Shown here piece after piece: positions 57,101 to 64,000 of a stretch of DNA of 64,000 nt (position 1 is its first letter; each line of letters opens with the position of its first letter). Position numbers and translations under genes: made by a program. Origin of the DNA: Podocnemis expansa. Its lineage: Eukaryota > Chordata > Testudines > Podocnemididae. The stretch covers positions 44,022,187-44,086,186 of the forward strand of contig ML681989.1 of NCBI GenBank assembly GCA_007922195.1. Reading direction: 5' to 3'. The notes below the pieces were generated by a model. That model ran no database searches. It was not told the DNA's origin and saw only the letters and a list, made by a program, of their open reading frames with translations.

Positions 57101-57799
57101 GAAAATAGATTTTACCATTCAACATCTGATGAGCATTTACTTGTGGTTCAGGTATCAAAAGCATGCCTAGTGTCATGGAAATGTCTATTAAATAAATTAA
57201 ACACATATGCGAAAGATAAAAATAAATCCTGAAGTTCTCTACACCTTGCAAGACCCAAGGTGTCTGGCAAAAGCAGGCACCAGGCCTGCAAGCCACAAGG
57301 CTTTCAGACTTATTACAGGAGAATTCCTAATATGCAGAAACTTTGACTCAGAATAAATGTGTAACAACTAGCATTCACTATGCACCACCTAAACAATTCC
57401 TTCAAATCGCTCCCCTTTTAAACACAGGATAGAGATCATTTTTACCACAGTTTATGCAGCCCCATGCTGTTAAATATATGGTGTTGTTATCACCTTCCCA
57501 AACAGAGTTGTTTTTCTGCTTACAGGGACTACATATACAGTTGTTATATGCCTATTTTTATTTAGAGTAAACTGCTCTCCTTGCTCACAGCATGGCTCCT
57601 GCGATATGCATTGACACGCTTGCTTTGAAGTGAAGTAAGTTGGCAATGGAGTGTTTGGGAATGTAGTCAGAGGCAGCTGAGAAAGTTGTTCTTAAACACA
57701 TATTTGCACACTCCCCGCTTGGGCTTGTACAAATGAAAAAAGGGCAGGGTGCAATTTAACAGCTGCTATTTCTACCTGATTTAAGCTAATTTTATTTTT
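54113..57799. other. longest repeat-free stretch, no gene seen
   Basis: About 3.7 kb of AT-rich sequence in which I name no transposon and no exon. The overlapping ORFs at 54578-54869 on both strands, and 57002-57232, have no domain. If the window holds host cis-regulatory DNA, this is the most likely place, but nothing in the sequence alone proves it. Confidence 0.4.
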
Positions 57800-57925
57800 A
57801 ACTCTAATTGTTCAATTTAGTCAACTGAGAGTTGACTCTCTCTGGGTTCAAACCCCAGGGGGGTTGGACTAGATGATCTCATGAGGTCCCTTCCAGCCCT
57901 ATGAGTCTAGTCTATTCTTTGATGA
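57800..57925 (+). repeat. tRNA-derived SINE with CR1 tail
   Basis: An A-box-like word, tagtcaactgagag (about 57818-57831), and a clear B-box, gggttcaaacccc (57844-57856), form the Pol III promoter. Immediately after comes the CR1 3' tail ggttggactagatgatctc, atgaggtcccttccagccct. tRNA head plus CR1 tail is the structure of the SINE family known from cryptodiran turtles, mobilised by CR1 reverse transcriptase. The 5' end of the head is decayed. Confidence 0.75.
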
Positions 57926-58389
57926 GATTTTTTTTTAATGCAATTAATAGTATTGCAGGGTGATTCACTAGTACACTTAACTTGGGCACATAAGTCAAAT
58001 GAGTCCTGCTCTTACTATGCTTGATAGCAATGGAAATAGAATTAGGACTGTGCCTTGCCCTAGACAACCCTGTGCTCCGTCTTTGAGTGATGGTCACTAT
58101 ATCAATTCCAGACATGTGCATGCATGTGAGCTATGTGCTGCAACTAAAACTGTAGGTAGTAGTGTCCCTTGACACACACGTATCAGCTCCATGGTGTGTC
58201 CAAGGCTTTAAGAGGCTGTGTGTATGGATACCACTCCACTGCCCTCTTGCCAGAGCATGGCTAGAGTGAGCACCTCTGTTCTTCAGTGCTCTTAGCTTGC
58301 TTTAAAAAAAAAAAAGCCACACACATTTGTCCATTCCTACCATGGTACATAGTGTTATGGGAAATGTGAACTCTGTTCTGGAAGGGCAC
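57926..58389. other. unassigned, no gene
   Basis: Nothing named. A 12-A run lies at 58302-58314. The text at 58140-58290 (cacacgtatcagctcc, aagaggctgtgtgt) may belong to the DIRS element's 5' side. Confidence 0.35.
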
Positions 58390-59500
58390 CATCAAATGCA
58401 CTCCCTACCATTAGCATAGTCATGGGTTTTGTTCCCTCATGCCAAAGAAAGGGGGTGGCCACTGCCCCACTCTGGGCTTCAAAGCACTGAATAAATTCAT
58501 ACATGAAGTGTTGGTTCTGGACTGTCATGCTTCCTTTCATTCTCCACCAACCAGTCTCTGTTTTAGCTCCAGAGGACCCCTCACACTTGCCTTACAAGAT
58601 GATGCCCTTCTTCTCTGGCCATTTGACTTCCACTATACCCTTCCACCTAGTCCCCTTCTTCTGCAAGTACTGCACAAGGTGTGATGGGATTGTATATCAT
58701 TAGTTGTGAGAGCCTCCTCCTAGCCTTGCCAGTAATGATTCATCAATCTCCTCCACCTCTCTGCTTGATCCCCAATCATTTGCCTTCCCACCTGCACAGA
58801 TCTGCTCACAGGAGCCACCAGAGGCACCCTAGCTTGGGACCTCTTCACTTCACGGCTTGGTACTTGGGTGGGGCTTATGTGTACACAGGGTGTGGTCCAT
58901 CCTTGTATGCAACATCCTCACACACAGCAAATGACTATCTTCCAGAGCCTGTTACCAAGCTAAATAAGCATGTTTCACAGCCTGGGCACACTGCCATTAA
59001 TACTCCCTGAACTTCAGCTACCTTTCCATCTTCCTGGACTAGCTTCTCCATCTCTGGCTGTTAGGTTTTGCCCACTTCTTCATCCACATGGTAGTACTCA
59101 GTGCCTCCCCCACCCCATGGCTAGTTCTTCCATCTTCATTCATCTGACCACCTCCTGCTTCCTTTGTGACCCACTCAACACCTTTTAATTCAGTAAAGAA
59201 GCTTACCCCATTCTGGGACCTCAGTCACATCCTACCTGCCGTCAAAGCCCTAATGATCTGCTCCCTTGCCCACCTCTCCATGAAGGTGCTCTTTTTTTGG
59301 TGACTAGCACCTTGGCAAGACAGGTTAGTGAGCTCATGGTCATGATGGCTGACGCACCCTTCACTGTCTTCCACTAGGACAGGGTCTCTCTGCAACTGCA
59401 CTCTAAATTTCTCCTGAAGATGGCCTGTCTATTCCACCTGCACCAGTGCATACATCTCCTGATCTTCTACCCAGAACTGCACCCCTGCCCCAGGGCTGTA
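58390..59500 (+). pseudogene. DIRS-type element: RT and tyrosine recombinase remnant
   Basis: DIRS elements use a reverse transcriptase and a tyrosine recombinase. In the plus frames, MPKKGGGHCPTLGFKALNKF (58439 on) matches the start of a DIRS RT, and FHYTLPPSPLLLQVLHKV matches its later block, where the catalytic part is decayed. Further on, in broken frames, the recombinase end region is seen: LARQVSELMVMMADAPFTVF near 59310-59370 and LHSKFLLKMACLFHLHQCIH near 59395-59455. The order RT then recombinase, followed by terminal repeats at 59857, fits DIRS. Many stops. Key catalytic residues could not be confirmed. Confidence 0.6.
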
Positions 59501-59856
59501 TCCCAACCTAATCTTTTGGCAGGGCCTGCACCTGATGTAGGTGGTCTAGCTGAAAAACAACTTTTAGAAAGCCACTGAGGGTGAAACTGAGCTGCCTGAT
59601 GCTCCACTTGCCAGGCAACTGGAACGTTGGGCAGCTTTGTGATTTTTGGCCAGCTACTTCCTTTTTCTAGCCATGGGACTGAAAGCAGCAAGTTCAGGAA
59701 GCCACTGGCTGACAAAGCTCCAGCTGAAGATGGCAGATCTGGCAGTTGACTGCCCTGTCCTCCAGACTGACTTTTTACATCTACCTTCATGCTGAGCACT
59801 GCTCACTGCTCTTCCACCTGTGGAACCCGTATAGAGACCATCAGTAAGAGAAGGTG

Positions 59857-60529
59857 AGGTTTCTTCCTGTAATTAGAGGGCCCTTGAGATGTGTGGTCCC
59901 TATTTGAATTCCACTTCTACCCTCCATCCTCTCTGCTGCAGACACTAGCTCTGTCAGGTTACAGGGAGCTGGAGCAGCACCAACCTGCACAATCTCTTAG
60001 GCTATGTTTACACCTAAAGCCTTAGTTCAGTCTTGCTTAGTCTGAACTAAGTAGTTCAAAGTTAGTTTGAACTAACTGCATTTTTTTTTTTTGGTTTGAA
60101 CTAACTTTTTAGGTTGAACTGGCTACACCCTTTTATAGTTCAAGCTATCCTTTTAGTTTGAACTAAAAAAGTGGCATGCATGTCTCCATTGGGCTAGTCG
60201 AAACTAAAAATGCAAGTAAGTTTGACCTAAGCATTTAGCTCAGACTAACCAGCTGAGCTAACTAGTTTGAACTAGCCTTTGATTAGTTAAAATTAAATTT
60301 TTTTTTTTAGTCCAAACTAGCCAAAGGCTAGTGTAGACAGAGTTCAAATTGCTCGTGTAGACATAGCCAGAAAGCTTTGGATACACAATGCGGTTGACGC
60401 ATGTGCTTGTCAACAGATGCTACTGCAGAGAATTACACCTCCAGTGCATATGCACACCCATGGCTGGGCTCCGGGCATCCATATGGGGACTACACTTTTA
60501 AGAACAACCAGTTATATTAAGTAACCTCC
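59857..60529 (+). mobile_element. DIRS-like terminal repeats enclosing a MITE
   Basis: The left arm ggtttcttcctgtaattag, ttgagatgtgtggtccct (59857-59910) pairs with the right arm ggggactacacttttaaga, acaaccagttatattaagtaacc (60485-60527) as inverted copies. Related arms form the solo copy at 4868-5200. They follow the recombinase remnant directly. A hAT-type MITE at 60001-60367 has split the space between them. Confidence 0.65.
60001..60367. mobile_element. hAT-type MITE in DIRS terminal repeat
   Basis: The termini gctatgtttacac and gtgtagacatagc are inverted. The AT-rich interior is built from short inverted words around tagtttgaactaact, so it folds back. No clear 8-bp TSD (tctcttag against cagaaagc). 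Sister of 61731-62150 and 9669-10090. Confidence 0.75.
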
Positions 60530-61722
60530 CCTTCCTTACCTCTACCCCATACCATTCTCCTAAAAATAAAGTCCTTCAAGTACCACATCTAAGTTACTTA
60601 ACTGATTTTACCCCTGACCTAATCCCAATTCCTTATTTATAAATTGGCATTAAGTAACACTTCTCCCACCCCCCAGAGCTGTTGTGAGGATAAAGTAGTT
60701 TTTGTCTGTGAGGTGCTCTGACACTAAAGTGATGGGCCACCTAAGCACACAGATTAAAAAGCTGAATGGTACTGGTATGAAGATGGCAAGCAATTGCCTG
60801 TGTGTACACATGGACACACTGAGAAAGAGTACTCAGCACAGCAGTTTATAGAGTCAAGTAGTTTCCATGTATGCAGGCCTACCTAAACTTTGTTCCAGCT
60901 GTGCTATAAACAGGTATACCCATAAAAGAAGGGCACTGACATATATATAGGTAATTGCAATGCTTCCTTGCTTTCTTCACCTGACTGACTCCATCTTTTT
61001 TTCACTCTTATCCAAAAACAATCCCTTTACCACTGCTGCACCCTCTTAATTTCTTTTTCACCCTGCTATTGTTTCTTAGCTCACTGATTGCATTAGGTTA
61101 ATTCTCTAAGACAGGATACAGTTGCTATGAAAGATGTTCTATACAATAAAGCTGGGCCAGAAAAATGTCAGTTAGTGGAGCTTATGTGTCCTCAGCTGTT
61201 GTGTTCAAGGAATGCCTGAAAGATGAGGAAAGCATTTTCTGAATAAAAGTAAAACCATCTTTAGTCATAACTTACCTAACCAAGTTAACCTGGAGAGATG
61301 CTGATTTACACCAGCTGAGGATCTAGGCCAACATATTTAGGTAAGCACCTTACCCCCTGCTTTTCCTCATCCCAGAGGATTCCAGCCTGATTCATAGCCT
61401 TAAAGGAATTTACCTGAAACACTTTCTGAAGTAATTTGAAGCCAAAGGCTGCATCAGTTCAGGCAAGCACATCTATTCAATAGTGAATGATGGGGGTGTG
61501 AAGAGATGAGAAGGTCACTGCTGTATGAATGGCTAACACTGATGCCTCTGGAGGAATTTTCATAAGTGGCGTAGGAGCACTGAAATCCTTTTCTGGCCCA
61601 GTCGCTTTCCAAAATGTCCTATATTGTTTAAAAAAGAAAGAAACTTGCTAAGTTGCTGCTTGGTTAGTTAATGCAGGCCTTGATCCAGGAGGAAAGGGAA
61701 AGTGCTGAAGCATGCCGATCTT
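60530..61722 (+). other. mostly unassigned; old MIR-like scrap
   Basis: At about 60640-60750 gagctgttgtgaggataaag, then gtgaggtgctctgacacta, then agtgatgggccacctaa matches the 3' part of an ancient MIR/CORE-SINE on the plus strand. The rest, to 61722, holds nothing I recognise. Confidence 0.5.
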
Positions 61723-61730
61723 CATTGGGT

Positions 61731-62150
61731 TTTTGTCTACACTGCCCAATTAGTCTGGACTAAGGTGCTTAGTCCAGCCTAATGTGGCCCATGGCCACAC
61801 TAGAGTTTGCCTAGTCTGAACTAAGAAATGTCTTAGCTCAGACTAGGGAAAGCTTAGTCTGGACTAGTAAGACCCGGTGGTTAGTCCAGACTTCCATGCT
61901 TAGTTCACCTGTTAGTTCAAACTAAGCATGGGCGAGACCCAAAATAATAGCTAGTTCAAACTAGCTGGTTAATGCAAACTAGCCATGCATTCTAGTTCAA
62001 ACTAAAACTATATTTTGACCTAGACCATGCAGCTAGTTCAAATTAAAAAGCATGGGTTAGTTCGAACTAGCCCAAAGTTAGATTGAACTAAGCCTTGGAC
62101 TTTAGTTCAGACTTGTAAATCCAAACTAAAATTCTAGATGTAGACATAGC
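61731..62150. mobile_element. hAT-type MITE, TATGTCTACAC family
   Basis: The left terminus ttttgtctacactgccc and the right terminus agatgtagacatagc are inverted. The flanks cattgggt (61723-61730) and cattggga (62151-62158) agree at 7 of 8. The interior repeats tagtctggactaag and tagttcaaactag in both orientations, making a self-complementary unit of 420 bp. Non-coding. Confidence 0.85.
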
Positions 62151-62158
62151 CATTGGGA

Positions 62159-64000
62159 CTGCAAAAGCAAGTGTCTGGCTTTTCAGACTAACTCACGCTG
62201 AAGCTAAGCAACAGCACAGTTTCAAGACTTGCTTAACACATTCTGGGCTAAGGGGACTAGGCAGAGTTACATCTAGCAAAACCTGCAGAGGCTAAATAGT
62301 CCTTGGAAATGCAGGCCTTCTCAAAGGATTTATCTGAGATGAGTCTTCCTCACTTTTCTGATAAAACCATGTTAAGTGAGGCAAAATAGGCCTATATTTT
62401 GGCTCCTGTCCAAGGTTTCTAATGGTAAGGCTCTGCAGACAGGTAGCAAAACATGATCCCCCTGATGAGTGCCTCCTGGTGGTGTTATGAGGAACAGCTG
62501 AAGGGGGGGTGTCTGCCATCAGCTGGTCTGTGCCCTGTCTGGCCTCACAACCAGGACCTTGGCCCTCCAGCTGAATCCACTGTACCCCTCCCCAGTCCCC
62601 TTCTGGGGGTATGGTCCGCTTGTGCTGCCTGGCCATACGTCAATCAGTTGATGGCCTGTGAGTGCCATACTACTCCTAGCACTTGCAGGGTGGAGGTGGG
62701 GGAAGCAGGCAGGGACGTGGCTCACCCACTTCTCCAGGGTCCTTAAGTGCTGCAGTTTCCTCCCCTGCCTGTTTTTCTTTCTCTCTCTCACCATCACAAT
62801 AGTCTTTCCCTGGGCTGCTTTCCTCACAGCCCAGCCTTGTTCAGACCCTGCCTTTGGACCAGTCCTCAGGCCAGGCCTGCCATGCCTCCCTGTAGCCCTG
62901 CCTATCATCCACTCCAGGCCCCCTTGCCTCTGAACTGCTTCCCCAGAGCTCTTCCACCATCCATGCCTTAAGGAGCCCAGCTCCAAACAGCCACTCGTGG
63001 TGCCCACAGAGCACTCCAGGGTGCCCATTACCGCACCCAGCCAGTGAACAAAAAAACCAGCCTTCCTCCTTGAGCTTCCAAGGCCAACTGATGGCGCTAC
63101 CTTTGCAGTGCCCTCTTATACTCAACTGCTGGCACCTGCTTGGCTCTCAGCCACTGGCTGCTGCTTTCAGGCCCCTTTAGTACCATAGCAGGGAAACCAC
63201 GCCCTTATTGGCTCAAATCGCTATGTGGGCTCAGCTGAGATAGCACTATGTTAATTGACATTTAAGGTGAGCCATCAGGACCAACGAGCTCTGTGTAGAA
63301 ATCAAAGGACCCTAGACTACTCTAAAGGGCAGGTAATGAACTGGAAGGGTCAGTGACCCATTGCAACGCTTGCTGAGAGGATGGATGGATAGAGACATGA
63401 AAGCACAAAGCTTGACAGTCACAGATATAGCACCTGGAAAATGGCGTGAATGCTTCATCATGCAGAAATGGCTTCTCCACTTTAAAATGGCACAGATCCA
63501 GGATGTCTCTAAGCCCTTCAGGCATCTTGGAAATAGAGAAGTAGGAGGAAAAAACATCCCTTGCTCTGTTCCACATTTGAGATGAGCAGCTCCTTTCCCA
63601 TCCTCCCTGAATGATTTAGGAAGTATGTTCAGTATTCACCTCAGGACAGGACGGCACCTCCCTGACAGGCACTGGTTTGGTTTTTTGAGGACTCTGATAA
63701 GATACGCTCACGCAATGTTTAATTTGTAATAACAAAGTAGTGAGGGCTCACATGCTGCATAATTCTAATGCTAAGTCAGCATTGCCGGCATGGATCCTGA
63801 AGCTAAGGCTCCTGGGCATCAGAGAGAAGGGCCCAAATTCCTGCCAAGCAATAAAGAGCCAGGCGCAGGGATGATGGGGTTGGCTGGCATCACAGAAGTT
63901 ATTTACACAGCTTTATTTGTACAAAGAGAAGGGTTTTCGTCTATCCAGGCTCATGTCTCTGGAAGAAGCACAAAGCGAGGCTGAGGAACCTTCATCCTCC
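62159..64000. other. unassigned; GC-rich, possible LTR
   Basis: 62450-63260 is GC-rich and, read on the minus strand, has a TATA-like word (tataagaggg, about 63111-63120) like that of an LTR. I see no partner LTR or TSD. ORFs at 62292-62636 and 62519-63028 (minus) lack domains. 63300-64000 holds nothing recognisable. Confidence 0.35.

Noticed and set aside
62450..63260. Possible LTR of an ERV or gypsy element on the minus strand
   Set aside because: Only base composition and one TATA-like word support it. No second LTR, primer-binding site or coding region was seen.

Overview
The window is non-coding nuclear DNA of a sauropsid, most likely a turtle. I found no host protein-coding exon, tRNA, rRNA or CRISPR array. 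Every recognisable protein segment belongs to a mobile element. The turtle assignment rests on the combination of elements: several CR1 LINE lineages (one near full length), Penelope-like elements with a GIY-YIG endonuclease, a DIRS-type tyrosine-recombinase retroelement, a Ty3/gypsy gag remnant, many non-autonomous hAT elements with the TATGTCTACAC-type terminus, and a tRNA-derived SINE with a CR1 tail of the kind known from cryptodiran turtles. A crocodilian is the main alternative. Species cannot be told from the sequence.

Layout. 0.6-1.6 kb: a large foldback hAT-like element. 4.9-5.2 kb: a solo DIRS-like terminal repeat. 7.9-9.1 kb: a hAT inside a CR1 tail, then a head-to-head Penelope tail pair. 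9.7-12.7 kb: TATGTC-type elements, one holding a three-level nest. 16.3-20.6 kb: a near full-length CR1 (minus strand) with an intact 395-codon ORF1, a broken ORF2 and an inverted ORF2 derivative at its 5' side. 21.1-24.0 kb: two hAT elements with 8-bp target-site duplications (TSDs). 24.6-26.8 kb: MIR/CORE-SINE pieces and an ancient purine-rich repeat. 28-30.3 kb: a GC-rich inverted-repeat element and a second Penelope lineage (minus strand) split by a 179-bp MITE. 30.8-33.3 kb: an old CR1 (plus strand) carrying a small hAT and a Penelope element that encodes GIY-YIG. 34.9-41.8 kb: two decayed CR1 copies of another lineage, one split by a Tigger-like element. 42.2-43.9 kb: two hAT-type non-autonomous elements. 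45.2-46.7 kb: an old CR1 with an 80-bp Penelope tail inside. 48.1-51.9 kb: a CR1 split by a gypsy element. 52-54 kb: small DNA elements. 54.1-57.8 kb: the longest stretch with no repeat I could name. 57.8-60.5 kb: a CR1-tailed SINE and a DIRS remnant whose terminal repeats enclose a hAT MITE. 61.7-62.2 kb: another MITE.

The genes do not work together as a pathway. What the window records is a sequence of insertions. For many insertions both TSDs can be read, and in several cases the empty site can be checked against another copy of the target in this window. The most interesting signals are the three-deep nest at 11.5-12.7 kb, the hammerhead-ribozyme-like core in the Penelope tails with recurrent junctions at that core, head-to-head Penelope tail palindromes, the uninterrupted CR1 ORF1 with an altered esterase block I, and the DIRS recombinase remnant next to its terminal repeats. 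I see no convincing previously undescribed system.
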